Part shown: positions 23,701-46,810 of the stretch, piece after piece
Position numbering within the stretch: position 1 is the first letter of the stretch
Layout: the number at the start of each line of letters is the position of its first letter
Assembly: GCF_016859285.1 (NCBI RefSeq)
Contig: NC_053416.1
Coordinates: 18,170,210 to 18,234,209, forward strand
Length of the DNA stretch: 64,000 nt
Direction: 5' to 3'
From: Xiphias gladius
Taxonomy: Eukaryota; Chordata; Actinopteri; Istiophoriformes; Xiphiidae
Position numbers and translations under genes: made by a program
Notes under the pieces: model-generated
Told to the model about the DNA's origin: nothing
Seen by the model: only the letters and a program-made list of their open reading frames with translations
Database searches by the model: none

Positions 23701-25017
23701 GGCGTCACCAGGCAAGTGAGAGATTGTGGTGAAACACTGGCTTCAGGGCCCTGAAGAAAGAGCTTCTCTTTGTGGCTGCAGATACAATATCCTTTGTCTT
23801 TCTCACGATTAGGGGGGGACAAAGGGCAGCGATGTCAAACAAACAAAGACCATAGTGCCACGATACCCACACACACAGTAGTATGTGGTAGCCGGGGGGT
23901 TACCGGGACCGTCTCGACACCACTGGCAGTGTCACTACTCAGGCCATCCTCCATCCACAGCTGGCTGAGGCTGGTACCATGGCACTGAGTGTCAATGCTG
24001 GTGGGGGCGGGGTTCAAGTGTTCAAAGAGTGGGTGGAAGCATAATGAAGGAGAGGGGCAATTCGAATATCTCCTCAACAACAACCGCCCCACTCAAAGTT
24101 ATGTTGCTACACATTGTGAAATCCTTAAGTGCCTTAGGTGTGATAAATCATTCTGATAATTTCACAAAATATAGCATTATAGTTGGAAGGAACAGAGGCT
24201 TTGAGTTAAACAGACCACCACTAAAGTATAAATAGTAACAGCAGGAAGACTGAGAGAGTCCCACAAATGATAGTGCCTGCAGACGCCCACGCTTCAGCTG
24301 TGCCCTGCTGCAGCAGTAATACGGTGATAGAGTGGTATAGGCCAGAGCCTCTATTTGAAGTGAGTGCAAAAGGCATCAGTGCATTTACAGTAGATGCCAG
24401 ATAATCAATCAAGACTGCAAAGCTGTAAAAAAAAAATGTGTGCAAGTTTGTGCACAAGTTGTTTGTATGTTAAAAAAAAAAAATGTTAGCACAAGTTGTT
24501 TGGGTCTACAGTTCTCATGGAAAGTTGCTAACTTATACCAGTGACACATGTGGGAGTTTCTGACATCTCTCACATGAGTGACCTGGCATGGCCTTGGCAT
24601 GATGAGAGTCTCTGCCCATCTCTGTCAGCCACTCGAGGAGTTCTTCCTTTATTGAAAAGTAAGTAATCCTGGCTGAGCCCATTTGCTGTTTCCTTTCAGT
24701 CTTCTGAAATCAATTGTATGTTAAACTATGTTATATATTAGGAACAAGGCAAAGGGTGACTCAGTGATGGTCACTAATCCATTCAATTCATATTAAAGGA
24801 TCAATAATCCATATGTGGATATCAAAATACTTTTGATAAATGAAGACAGAGGATTAATTTGCAGCAAATCTTGCCCACAGTGCATGGTGGCAACATGATG
24901 TCTAAGCACAGAAAGGACATATAATAGGCAACATTAGTAAGTTATTGAAATTCACATTTTCAAATCACATTAATAATACTTGATAAGAGTTATTCAAAAT
25001 TCTGTGCACTCACCCAT
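20734..25017 (-). CDS. plp1: plp1/DM20, myelin proteolipid protein
   Basis: Seven coding exons: 25017-25014, 23089-22903, 22800-22644, 22387-22210, 21937-21864, 21645-21580 and 20805-20734 (738 bp, 245 aa). Exon 1 codes only ATG-G before a GTGAGT donor, as in vertebrate PLP1. Exon sizes 187, 157, 74 and 66 equal the mammalian ones as I remember them; exon 4 is 178 against 169. Four membrane helices are visible ([65 protein letters not shown]). Family signatures are [30 protein letters not shown] and ATTYNYAVL, with N-terminal Cys 3, 6, 7 and 10 as likely acylation sites. [12 protein letters not shown] places it with PLP1 rather than GPM6A/B. There is no PLP-specific 35-residue insert, so this is the DM20 form. 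The protein compacts CNS myelin. The end GRKGIR departs from the mammalian GRGTKF. Which teleost copy (a or b) is undecided. Confidence 0.92.
20938..20978. repeat. A-rich simple repeat
   Basis: Runs of A broken by single C, directly beside the TTAA-flanked element. It produces a string of Phe-rich minus-strand frames that are not genes. Confidence 0.85.
20990..21490. mobile_element. TTAA-flanked MITE (piggyBac type), plp1 last intron
   Basis: Left end AGGGTCAGTTCACCCAAATT; right end, reverse complemented, GGGGTCAGTGTGCCCAAATT. The similarity continues for about 35 bases (ACAAAAAACATATTT against ATAAAAAAGATATTT). The insertion is bounded by TTAA at 20986-20989 and 21491-21494, the target of piggyBac-family elements. 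It is 501 bp long, with no coding frame. I recognise the end sequence as a frequent fish repeat. Confidence 0.78.
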
Positions 25018-25095
25018 GTCCAGAGAGAAGTGCGGGGTTATTGAAGTTTTGCTGGGTGGCTTTGTGACTGTGATATGAGGATATGAGAAGTTATT
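25018..25095 (-). promoter_or_regulatory. plp1 5' UTR and start region
   Basis: Sequence just upstream of the ATGG mini-exon on the minus strand. It contains the UTR and probably, further up, the core promoter. No TATA box or other element could be assigned with confidence. Confidence 0.4.
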
Positions 25096-26438
25096 CCCCG
25101 CCTCTCCTATATGAATCTGACTCGCGCTTTTGTCTCATCAACAATAGATAGACCACATCTCCCCAATCACATCTTAAAGTCACAAAGTCCCATTTCAGCT
25201 GCCAGTCATTATTTATGGAGCCAGGGGTTCAGGACTGAGGACAGAGAATGGGTCACAAAGTCTAATATGAACTTTTTTTCTTGGTACTTGCTGCTATTTA
25301 ATGTGTTTTAGCTGTTCTGATTAATACTTGTGGATACTTTTGGTTACCCTCAAATGTTTCGGTAATTTACTCAGAATGGGAGTTTTTGCATGCAAAAATG
25401 TATACAGTATATCAGAAACAAAGTATATTAATTTAATTTATAGACTTTGGCAAATCTTAAATAATTTTCACCTCTTTTTTAAATAAGAAAGTCTTCTATT
25501 TTCTTGAACTTCATATACACGATGCAAATTAACTCACACAGCTGCCCGATGATTTTCACCTTTCCACCACAGAGTTCTTAAATTGTTGTCAACATTCATT
25601 TGTAGGGTGCACGGCTTTTCAATAGTTCATCTGTTTATTGTCAACATGCATGTGTTGTTTGTCTGCACACACACGCTACATGTCAGCACGGCACAATAAA
25701 CATCTCTAAGGGTCCTCAGAGCAGCATCTTTAGAAACACACAGAGATAAGAGGTATGCGGAGACAAAAGAGACAAATAAATCGAAAGCGCCAGTGACTGA
25801 CATTGATGAAGTTGGCTAACAAGGGTGACATTGACGGTCGGGTCCAGCTGCTGCCCTCCTTCCCTCCCTCCCTCATGTTTGACCCAGTTGATGTCAAAGC
25901 TGGGTTCAGTACAAAGGAGTCAGTGTGGAGGAGGAGAAAACACCACTTTTTTTTGAAACGCCCTCGTCCTATTTTTGCTTGCTACTTTACACCCATGACA
26001 AACAACTGTCGTTTGTCATAACATCATTATACTGTAATACTTTACATTGCATTAGACTAAAATGAAATGCTAACAATATTTGTAACAGACTACTCTTTGT
26101 AAGTTACCATCATTAACCCTAAGTTTATTTTGGGAACAACAGACACACTGCCATTATACCAAACTGGACTATAGATAATCGTTCCTTTAAAAATGATGAT
26201 CTATTGTTGAACATATATTCACCCCTCTTAGGATGGTGGGTTAAAAAAATAATAGCCTTGCGGATTGGCAAATTGTTTGGTTTGAGTTTCCAGTCTTTAG
26301 CCTTTTGTCTCTTAAAACCCTGAGCAACAACAGATCAAGTAATTAGTATGCAGAAAGGATTAATAACACCGGCTTTGTTAAGCTGAGAGTGAAGAGTGCA
26401 GAGGAATGATGCCTGTGAAATCTCTCAGAAAACCATGC

Positions 26439-26461
26439 GAGAGAGAGAGAGAGAGAGAGAG
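26439..26461. repeat. (GA)n microsatellite
   Basis: About eleven uninterrupted GA units. Confidence 0.9.
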
Positions 26462-27724
26462 GCATTAATTAACCTCTGCAGTTCATGTGAATGTTTATAA
26501 TGGTTGTCAGCTTTACTTGTGAGATGTGAATAAGCAATAATGTTGACATTCAAAGGACAGGATGAGGTAGGAGGACTAGTTTTAGAGGCTCGCTAGCTTG
26601 GGTGACATGAAAAGATAATTTATGAATAAACTATATTCCACAAAATTGGACACAGAAGGTGGTAAGGAATGTGAGCAGCTCCGATGATCAATTATTGGGC
26701 AACGCCTAATAAGACTGCTTAACAGTCACTAGTTAAAGCATGAACTGATTTTGAACAAACACGTTACCCTACAAGCTTTCAGCTAAGTTGCAAATGCTAT
26801 TAGATTGCATAAATCAAAGTATATTTTGAATAATCAGATAGAAAATGGTACCTGTACCGTGGTAAGCACCAGGTACAGTGGTGGCAACATTTTCAGTGTA
26901 CTATATATCAATGTACTGCATTTGACTGTGCATGCAGTATGTATATGTGATATGGCACAGTGATCTATCTGGTGAGTCATTTTTGTAATTAAAATGTTTG
27001 CTGTGTGGTCAATATACTTGCAAATATTTACGCACTAAATGTGGTAATATGCATGTGTTGATACACGAGAGGAGGAAGCCCTGTAAAAATATTTGCACCG
27101 TCTCCTATCCCTGTTATGGTAATGTGTTATCTTGTGACAAAATGAACAAACAGCCATCAAACAAACAAACAAGCACTTGGAGGACAAAAACATGTCTGAC
27201 TCACTCAGGTTTGAATTCAGTGGCAATGACCTCCTGCGGTGAGTGTCTAAATTATTTGTTTTACTGCATGATTAAGTAAGGACGGGCTAAGCTCTTCTCC
27301 AACCGGGTGTTTACTTGCTTTCCTGTTTGATTGTCTTTCAGGATAATCTCAGATGCTGTTTGCTGCGTGTTTGAAACCTGGGGATCTGCAACCAGCCACT
27401 GGGTTTCAACATTTTCAAAGAGCAACAGCAGTTAGAGGAACATTAGGGAAAGATGGAAAAAGGGGACTGTGGTGCTGACTGGAGGTAGCTGCACGTAAAA
27501 GGGATGAGCAAGCACGACAGAGAAACACAACAGGGTTTGGATAGTCAAGTCATTCTCACCCCACCATACAATAAGTTGACCAGTAGTGTATGTTCATCTG
27601 TGTCACATGACTACTTGGTGCATGTCTGTGTGTGATAGCCTTATGTTAGGTTCAGACTACACAATAACAGCCTGATAATGGCCTGAAGCGACAGACATAG
27701 GACGTTGGGAGTGAGAATTTATCA

Positions 27725-27960
27725 TTTATAATTTACAAGTCTTTGGAACTCTCTCTACTCATCTGAAGTTTTGATAATGGTGGTAGAGAGCGCTGTCTAA
27801 CACGTTGGTCCAAATTCCCCCATAGTTGTTCGAATGAGGTTGAGATCTGGTGACTGTGAAGGTCAGTCATTTTCATACTCATCAAACCATTCAGTGACCC
27901 CTCGTGCCTTATGGATAGAGGCATTGTCATCCTGTTTCGCCACTCATTTTTCGGGTTGTT
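27725..27960 (-). mobile_element. Tc1-like transposase relic
   Basis: The minus strand codes FEQLWGNLDQRVRQRS, the degenerate form of the NPIEHLWxxLxxRVRxR motif near the C-terminus of Tc1-type transposases. The plus-strand wording ('gttgagatctggtgactgtg', 'cattcagtgacccctcgtgc') is a frequent fish repeat. Only a short fragment remains, with no ends recognised. Confidence 0.6.
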
Positions 27961-28490
27961 CCACCTGTCTGTACGTAGTAGTACTTCCCAAGAATTGGAA
28001 GAATTTGATGTGTAAAATTAGTTATCCTTTAACCTTAACTCTAAGGTTAACCCTGACCCAGACACTGTAGAACTGAGGACTGCATTTCGCACAATTATGA
28101 TTATCTCTTGAAAGTCTTTAGGAAAAGTTACCGACACTTATTCCTGCATTATCCATATAAAGTGTGATGAAATCCCACCTTTTGACAAGACTCATCTTTA
28201 GTTCAAAAATCTTTTAATAGTCGACTCATTTAGATTAAACAACATTATGATAGGTTCAAAGAAATCAAATCTCAGAGCTTGATGTCCGTCATGTCCATTC
28301 AGTAAAGGATGCCCCCTGGATATAACTTGGTATGCACGGGGTCCATACCACAATCTGTAAGTTTCATGAAACTTCTTTTTAAATGTAAATAATTGAGCTG
28401 GTATACATACAGTTACAATGTAATTACAGTTATCTTTCTGAAGACTTTACAGGATTCATAAACAAACGACAAATAAAATGTTGGTCTAAG

Positions 28491-28496
28491 TTTATT
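28491..28496 (-). terminator. Candidate nlgn3 poly(A) signal
   Basis: AATAAA on the minus strand about 975 bases past the nlgn3 stop. It would give a 3' UTR of about 1 kb, which also spans a CA microsatellite at 28781-28796. Confidence 0.4.
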
Positions 28497-29469
28497 CTGT
28501 ACAAACAAGCCAAGCCAAAAGAACCATGAGTTGATAAGAGTAGGAAAGCACATTTTAAGCAATTCTCTCTTTATAGTGAAGCATTAGTTATAGTCCTACA
28601 ATGTATTAAGCAAAAATAATGGACACCTGAAACAAAAAAATAGCAAGGATACTCAAATAGACTACAATAGATTACACAACACTACATATGCAAAACTAGA
28701 AGGTTAATTTCAAACATTGCCTAATTTACATATTTGTAGCGCACTTCTCACCCACACACCCGAACACACACAGAAACCCACACACACACACACAGGGGTT
28801 CTATATTTTGCACTACCAGATAGAAATATTTTGGATAAATTGGACATTTTTACCATATGTGCAACCAGTATTTCAGTAAAATTTCAATCCATTGTTGTTA
28901 TGATTCCACAGTAATTTCTTATGTGAGCGAGTTACAAGGCATTTTAAAGTAATTACAGTAAAAATACATTTTCATAATAAGCAATGTACCATGAGAAATA
29001 TGTATAAAATAGCTTGATAATAGTAATAATAATAATTCTTTTCTCCCAGATCCCAGAATAATACTGCTTTTTTCCCAGATCTCATCTCTGTCCACCATGA
29101 GCTGTAATGTCACTTTGTTCCACGAGATCGAAATAGATATCACAGAGTAAGAAAAAGCTTCCCATACAAATCCAACTGTATAAACATTATACTAAGTTCT
29201 TGCTAGGTAAAGTTCCAAAAAAGCCAAACGGGAAAATGAAATGCACTTTTTTCTTTTTGACTGTTTGCCTTTTAAAATGAGTATTATAAAATGACTCTGC
29301 AGTTAGACTTCCTATTATGAGAGAGCAAAGGCAAGATGTTGGAAGTTGTACACCTTTGGAAAAGACAGAACGAACATATGCAATCCTATTTTACCTACAC
29401 ATCCTAAATACAGCTTTACATTTCTGTGTTTTACATACGTCATATTTCTCATTTCCATCTCCTGCAAGG

Positions 29470-39663
<10,194 letters not shown>

Positions 39664-39854
39664 GGTCTGGGCAAGAAAGTGCCCTTTGCACAACACAAAT
39701 GCACACTGTAGCGTCTGCTCAGTCCCACTGTACTGACCCTGTCAAACAGACATCACTCACTGTGCCTTTGACTCCGACGGTTATCAAATCCAAATACACC
39801 TCAGCCAGGTATGGACCACCTTCGCTTCCACTTTTCATTGCAGTGCACACAGAT
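39664..39854 (-). other. nlgn3 5' UTR part of coding exon 1
   Basis: The sequence is continuous with the first coding exon back to an acceptor (TTTTCAG) just before 39854. The upstream exon ends at a GTGAGT donor at 43380. An in-frame ATG at 39694-39696 lies within it but is not the family start. Confidence 0.6.
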
Positions 39855-39999
39855 CTGAAAACAACACGATTAGAAAAATGATCATCAATCAGACATCAAT
39901 TGACTAAAATTTGATAAAAATATTATCTTCCTTTAGCTCGGGGCTCTTTTTTTTATCAGCTTAATACCAGTATACCACATGCACCTTAACATTTTAATG

Positions 40000-42900
40000 C
40001 TAATAACCTTTTGGGAGAAATTGCTGGCTTAAAAGAGCAAATTCATGCTTTTACGTCTACAAATCACTGAATACTGATCTCTGTGTATCAGTGGAGGAGG
40101 CGATGGGAGGAATCTGAAAAACCCATCTGCTGCGATGTTGGAGTGACGCTGTGAAAGCATCTCAAAATAAAAGCACCCCTTTTTTGTTAAGCACCCATTT
40201 TCTTACGTAAAAGCAACAAATTGAACAGCAAAGACAAATCTTTAACACTGTACGTATTCAAGAGAGATTAAAAAGATACACTCACTGGGAAAGAAACTTC
40301 TGATTTCACTGCGATGTTTCAGTGTCTAATATATTTCAACAACACCAAATATCCCAAATCATAAGAAATAAGGAATGTTTTTGTGTCTTTTATCTAAGCA
40401 ATAATGTCAGCAACTGACTTGAAAATGCACGTGTTGAACATCTCCGGAACAAACATGTCTGATTATGGGTACACACTAAACACACACCAAACCCTCCTTA
40501 TAAAGCAGGGTAATTGCAGGTTAATTGAAAGACTTTAGGCAGGTTTATAGGCAGCAATAGACTACCTCAGTCAAATATCGGAGGAAAAGGATCCCTTGAC
40601 ATTTAGTGAGAATCAGACTTGTTGCAGTCTACGTCTGCGGCAATCTGTTGTTTTGTTTTTTTCACTTTTCACTTCTTTCAGCAAATATGTATGGATAGTC
40701 ACTGAGAGAAAAGTGGAAGGTGAGAGTTCTTTTCAGCTTTTATGATCATAAGAAATCTGTTTACTAATACTTAAACACTGCATCAGTTTTTCACGGCATT
40801 AATATATACTGTGTAACTGCCTATGTACAAAACAGATGTAAGGGAAACCATAAATGAAATCCTGTTGATTTTCTTATTTCTAAGTGGAAGAATTCCTTGA
40901 TCTTGGATCCGTTAGTCATTCCAGTAATATTGGACTGTTTGATGCAAAGATACAAACTTCTGCCTTACATACACATAATGTGTTTGAACCCAACTGCAGT
41001 CACCAGAGACTCTGTGCAATGACAAGACGATAACTAGTTACTGGTTCATCAGTGTGCACGCATCAGTAAACAGGAGAATACATATTCACCCCTAATTAGA
41101 TGCGCATACTGTATGTCAAATAAGGTATCAAATGTGAGCTCACCCATGGAGAACTTCAGAGAAAAAACTGTGCTGTGTTTCTCCCAATTAACTACTTCCC
41201 AATCCAAAATGCATCCTGTCTCGGTCCTTATCGTCTAGGATAGCGATAAGTAAAATATGCTCAACACAAGGTTCTCACTGGCTCATCAATGAACAAAGCA
41301 AAAACAGGCTTGTTAACCTGATATAATTTATTGACGAGTACTACCTCACCGAAAGACTGCAGCTTAACGGCTCTCTCTCAGTCTGATGCACCTATCTGTT
41401 AAGACGGGACGATTTCTTCCTTGGAATATGAGAAACCAATTAACTACAGATGTGGTGCATTGGCTTTTCTTTTCCCCTGCAACATTTTGGTTACCCTATC
41501 AGGAACGTAAACACAAATGAAGGCAGCTCATTGCTCTGTTTCACAGATGCAGCACATTACTTGCAGACAAATCAGATACATTATATTCGCAAATAGTAGT
41601 GTCACAGAGGTTCATTTGATATATATTGTCCATCTCTGCCCCAGGACAGCTTTGTTTGTATTAATTAACACTTCCCCATTGCCAAAAAAAGGACAAAACT
41701 TGTTCCATCCCCATCTATTATGTGACAGTGATGTACAGCTCCCAAGAGATTAAAATGGAAAAGGCAGAGAACCTGTTTTTTTTTTTTTTGGGTTGGAGCA
41801 CATCTCCTGGTCTGGAATTGACACTGATAATAAATCATTTGGATTCCATTTGGAGGCAAAAATCCTCTGTTCACAAAATCTGCTGTGAAATGGTTATCAC
41901 TTATCAAATTTGCAGTAACAGGATGTACAGTGCACTGTGGGCATCACCAGTCAGACTTGGTTGGTTGTCTCTACCTTTAGAAACAGCTCTGGCAGTAAAA
42001 AAAACACAAGACGCCGCTGGGGCTGCTACAGATCAAAGCGATAGTATGAATTCTTAGAATGAGCGGCATTTCCTTTCAAATTACACATGCATTCGTGATA
42101 TTAGCATCAATACATTAGCATATTTTTTCTATTCGACATCAAATCAAAGACCTAATTTGAATTACTGGAACAAAGCTAAGGTAGCTTTTTAATGGCTGTT
42201 CCTGGTATACAGTATTTCATCTTGTTTCACTGATTGCACTGCAGACAGTCAGAGCAGATGCATACTGCCTTCAACCGGGCTGCAGAGTATTCTTTTTCCA
42301 ACTTATGGTCTGTGATTGGACAGATGTGGATCAAAGCTTTATGGCTTACACCAAATGGGCCATGTAATAAAACTGGGCCATCACCAAGTCAAGTTTGGTA
42401 CACTGCGAGTTTTTATGCAATCTAGACTGGCAACACCTTTGGCAAGAGGAGAGGCAAAAAACATGGGGAAAAATATTTCTTACCATTTAAATGCCTGAAA
42501 TAACTCAGCAACTGCAAATCAAAAATGTTTACAACCATAACATATCATTCTATTAGACAATTTTCACCAGTCAGATGTTTATGCATCACAGTGGTGGTTT
42601 GGGTCAAAAAGACCTGGGTCTTCTGGGTTACCTGGACCCAAATACTTTAATTGCCATTCGCCTGACTTGATCCCAGTCACAGACCTATTAGAATGATTGC
42701 TATAATCATGTTTCACTCCCATTACTATCTCTATACCTTACGTCATTGACCGGCACGCAATTCAGCACCAATTCACCACTACTAAAGATCTCTGGGACAA
42801 CCTTATCGATAAGGTTGAGGTTTCCTGGGGGCCCTTGACACGAAAGCCTTTGAGAGGAGCCTAGTGTGTCAGACATACCGGGCTCCCAATGCCCTTGTAA

Positions 42901-43379
42901 TTCGACTGGCGTGGATCAAGACCGTTTTGGTGGATTCCCCAAATTCCCCCCAATTTAGCAGCGCAACAAAGACGGGGTGAGACTGATGCAGACAAGACTA
43001 CCTCGTATAAAACATGCAGGTGGCACTTAACATAATGATCAGTGCTTTAGAAATTAATGCAAGGTTCCAGAACCACGCAGAAAACCAAGCCACAGCCCAG
43101 ATAGCATCGACACACTGCTGTGGTGTGTGTGCGCTGCCTCACGTTGTGACTGAGAAGCTTGTTTAATCTAGGTCTAGGACGGTGTAATATTGGGTAAAAA
43201 ATGGGAAGAAAAAAAAACATACTGGCGAGCCGACACTTGTTCAAACACGGTCTGTCGCTGAGCAGTCGCTGTAAACGAAACAAATAGCCCAGCTGTCTGT
43301 GATCAATCTGAACAAAGATTCATCCCACGGAGGAAAAAAAACAAAAAACCCCAAAAACAGAACCATTAGGTTAACTCAC
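40000..43379 (-). other. nlgn3 first intron, no coding exon seen
   Basis: AT-rich DNA apart from a more G+C-rich patch near 42700-43010 that carries neither a long frame nor a recognised repeat. Confidence 0.5.
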
Positions 43380-43560
43380 CTGCTTTTACAGAGGCTGGTA
43401 CGCGCTCCATCTCGAGATTTCCTCCATACCATGCCCGTCGGTTTCGCTACAAGACAATGGGCTGTGCGTGAAATATTCCACCGGTTTCTGTATCACACAC
43501 ACAGATCTTCACTCTTATCTCCTGCTTTGCACAGTCTGTGTGCTTTGCGCATTCACGACG
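43380..43560 (-). promoter_or_regulatory. nlgn3 non-coding first exon and promoter
   Basis: A consensus donor (AAGCAG|GTGAGT) at 43380, with CpG-rich sequence to about 43760 behind it, marks the likely first exon and CpG-island promoter. The 5' border is approximate. A plus-strand frame at 43299-43643 is an artefact of the high G+C. Confidence 0.55.
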
Positions 43561-43760
43561 CCAAGGTCAGGAGCGCCAACGGTTTTAATGGAGCGCCCAC
43601 CATAGAGATCTCTCTACGGCGCCCACTGCCAGCGCGTTACTAGGCAACCGCCGGGATACGCCAGTGCATTAAATTCACCCTCCAACAACCGACGAAATCC
43701 CAATTTAGAAACCATTAACTAACCACCTTCAGCCCGGACAGCGCTCGTGTGCTCGGGCGA

Positions 43761-45200
43761 AAACCCATCTACCTATGGCCAGGAAACAAGAAGTGTGCAG
43801 GCCTGCACGGAGAGAAGATGTGCATTTCGAGTCTACATTGCATTTCACTGGGATAAGCCTTTTAGCGAAATTGTGACGGCCATGGCAAAAGGGGTTGGGA
43901 TAGGAAAACAGCCAGAAAAATTGCAAACCACCCTCCGATATGTTTTCCCGTTTGCTTTGTCGAATATTTGAAATTTGATTGCCAATAAACTCGTCTCCTT
44001 GTGGCAAAGGCTAGACAATGGGAATTTACTAATTACATCTCTGTTCTCGCAGCACTGTGGGAACTGTATCAAACAAAAAATAAGAAAAAGTGCTGAAGAG
44101 CCCTGCAATGACAGCCCTTAAACATCAGACCCATCCTCAACAAGCAGACTGGATGGGAAGATGACCACAGGTGATAGGAAACGATTCCAGGACAAGAAAG
44201 CGAGAGTTATTTCTTTCTTAAAATAAGTTAAATAATACTACTGAAAATCATTGGAATTATTTTTCTGTATGTGTTTATTTTAAGCCTTCTTCATTTAGGG
44301 ATTTGAGATCGTTCAGCTATTGCACTGTTTGCTAAACTTTCTTTCTAGGTAGAAGGAAAATATGAATGCCACACTGGAATCTGCTTTACCATACACTATA
44401 AATCCACTAACATTTACAGTATGAGCCGATTTTCAGACAGTTGCTGAGAGAGCAAACATTTTCCATATATGCTTTTTTTTTTTTTTTAAATGCCCAGTGG
44501 CCATAGCTATGATGCTGTGCTTTTTGCGCATGTATAAAGCAGAGGTATAGTCTTTGCCGTGCTTCAGAGAGATACTGCCTGGTGATGTCTGTTTCAGGCT
44601 GGGTTACCAAAGCAAGACAAGCTTTTTACAGAATAAAATGGCCTGCATTTATCTATGTGTTGCTCATGCAGGGCACATCCTTGTTTTTTCCTCAAAAGCA
44701 AATGAAGGGTGAATATCAAGTTAGTTAAGTCATAAATGCATGGTCATTAATACCTTCTTGTATGCAAGTTAGTTGTTGCATTCCAGGCCATCAGTGGGTT
44801 TTAGCTGGGTGGTATGGATCCACAAATACTGAGTTTCTTAAGAGGACATTTTTTTTGTGGATTGGACTTATCAGTATTACCCTCGTGGCTTGTAAAGAGT
44901 CCAACAAGTTCATTTTGGAAGGAAGACATTTTAATTCAAGACACAGTTTCCAGTCCAGATATTTGCATCATGAACAGTTTCTCCACATGAAGTGTGGGCT
45001 GAATCAGCTTGATTAGGGACAAAGAAAAAACAGCTCGTGTGGCCATGGGTGTGTCAGGAATAGCCACTGTCCTTTGGTGAGAAAATTTTCCATTTTCTTT
45101 CATGATGAAAGAGTTGAACTGACACGGCTTGAGCATGTCAGTGGTTGTACTCAGAGGACTGTTGCCATGGTGCCACAGGCTTCAAAAGACAAATTCATAT
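43761..45200. other. Intergenic, nlgn3 upstream side, no gene seen
   Basis: Short frames only; no splice-bounded exon recognised. The nlgn3 (minus) and cchcr1 (plus) promoters diverge across about 4.4 kb. Confidence 0.5.
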
Positions 45201-45309
45201 CAATCCGTCAGGCACGATATACCCTGTCCTGATGAGTCCACGTGTTGTCGACGGAATGTTGTTTTATCAAGCTGACTGTGACTGGGCTCCACGGTGGCAG
45301 CCCTGGGCT

Positions 45310-45970
45310 ACCAGACACTCTCCTACAAGTTCCTCTGCAGGCCTTGCTCGAGGGGCTAGTGCCTCAGATTTTTGGGGAGAACAAACTCAGGTTTGGGAGG
45401 AGTTTGGTGAAGCTGTGGAGAATTACTTTCAGTTGCCCTCCCAGAAATTCTAGAAAACTGTCAGATCGGTCAGGAGAGAAAATAAGGTCATGCTTGAGCT
45501 GTTTTCAGCAGAGGCACAGAAAGGCTGACCTTCACTGACTGTAATCCAGCGATGGACGGAGAACTTTGAAGAACTCATCAATCTAACTCACAACTGGCCT
45601 CTGTCATTGCAAGCATATGTGAAAGATTAAGATCCCGGTCACTGAAGGCAGGATGTCTGGGCTCACCCTTATGTTTCGGGCTAGGACATCAGACATCCAA
45701 AAGGTGCTCAGTGTAGAGCTGCTGTTCCCTAAAATTGAAAGGAACCAGCTGAGATGTGTTGAGCATCTGATAAGGATTCTACCCATGTGGAGGTATTTTC
45801 TAGCACGTCCAACTGGGAGGAGATCTTGGGGAAACACAATGAAGAGATTACATATCCTATCTGGCGTGCTAACTGCTCGGCATCACAGCAGAAGGAAACA
45901 GCCAAGGAGAGGGATGCCTTTGCTACCTTGCTGCTGTTGCTGCAACCTGTATCTAGAATCGTTTTGCCAT
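45310..45970 (+). mobile_element. LINE ORF2 relic
   Basis: Two decayed pieces of one fish LINE ORF2 lie in the same orientation. The first codes GEQTQVWEEFGEAVENYF, matching a linker region upstream of the reverse transcriptase. The second codes NQLRCVEHLIRILP, then FLARPTGRRSWG, matching the end of ORF2 (typically RWFGHLVRMP, ARPTGRRPRG). The whole reverse transcriptase between them is missing, and frames are broken. No target duplication was found. Confidence 0.72.
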
Positions 45971-46589
45971 AATGTTTTATTTCTGGTACCAATTCACAGA
46001 CCTGTCTCAATCTGCTGCCTTCCTTTTAAAAAATGCTGTTTTTAGCTGTCATGTTGTGTATATGTCTCAAGCAGCATATGCAGTGAACATCCACCTTATT
46101 AACTCTTACATATCGTTCAAAGAAACAGAGCTGCATCTTAATTATGACCTCTTTTTTAATAAGGGTCAGTATTGTCTTTGTTTACTCGATTCCCGTCTGC
46201 CCCTTCTGATCCCTCTTTTCCTCTGCTTTGTTCTTCACGACCTACTGCAGTGTCTGCTGTGTGCTAAGAGGATACAATACCAGCATGCCTAAATAATGCA
46301 CTCCCATGGTTCTTCCCAAACAACCATAATCATGAGATTACGGATAAAATACGAAGTCCACAGTCTTTGATGCTTCACCAGCATTCCTTGTCTTTCTTTC
46401 TAGTGTCAAATATTTTTCATTTCATTTGTTGAGGTAATTATATAGCCATTTCCTCTACCATTTAATTTATTTATTTTATTTCATTGTATTGTCAGGTTGT
46501 ATTTATATATGTGATCATTGATGTAAATTAATCATACAAAAATTTCAACTTTTTTACCTGAATGCACCATAAATAGATAAGTTTAGATT

Positions 46590-46810
46590 ATATGAAACTT
46601 TAATGAACCCCAGGGGGAAAGTAGGTCATGTAGCTGTAGAGAGGAGTATATACTGTAGGTAAGAGCAAACATAAATGGCTGCTGAAGACACCAGAGGAAA
46701 GTAACGCGACAGGATATATGAAAATAATGTGGTTATAGTGAATGAAGCCCACAGAATATTGAATATACTGCCAGATGCATAACAAGCAACAGATGCAATC
46801 CTTCATTTGC
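46590..46810 (-). repeat. LINE 3'-tail-like fragment
   Basis: 'ctttaatgaaccccaggggg' is the reverse complement of a LINE-tail word related to those at 7703-7870 and 49755-49790. Confidence 0.4.

Larger units (their letters stand above)
25096..28470. other. Intergenic between plp1 5' end and nlgn3 3' end
   Basis: No exon was recognised over about 3.4 kb. The stretch would contain plp1 upstream regulatory sequence. It holds a (GA)n tract at 26439-26461, a pyrimidine-rich patch at 25845-25875 and a transposase-derived relic near 27.8 kb. Confidence 0.5.

Noticed and set aside
43299-43643. 114-codon plus-strand frame
   Set aside because: It lies antisense to the nlgn3 first exon and CpG-rich promoter, with no recognisable protein features.
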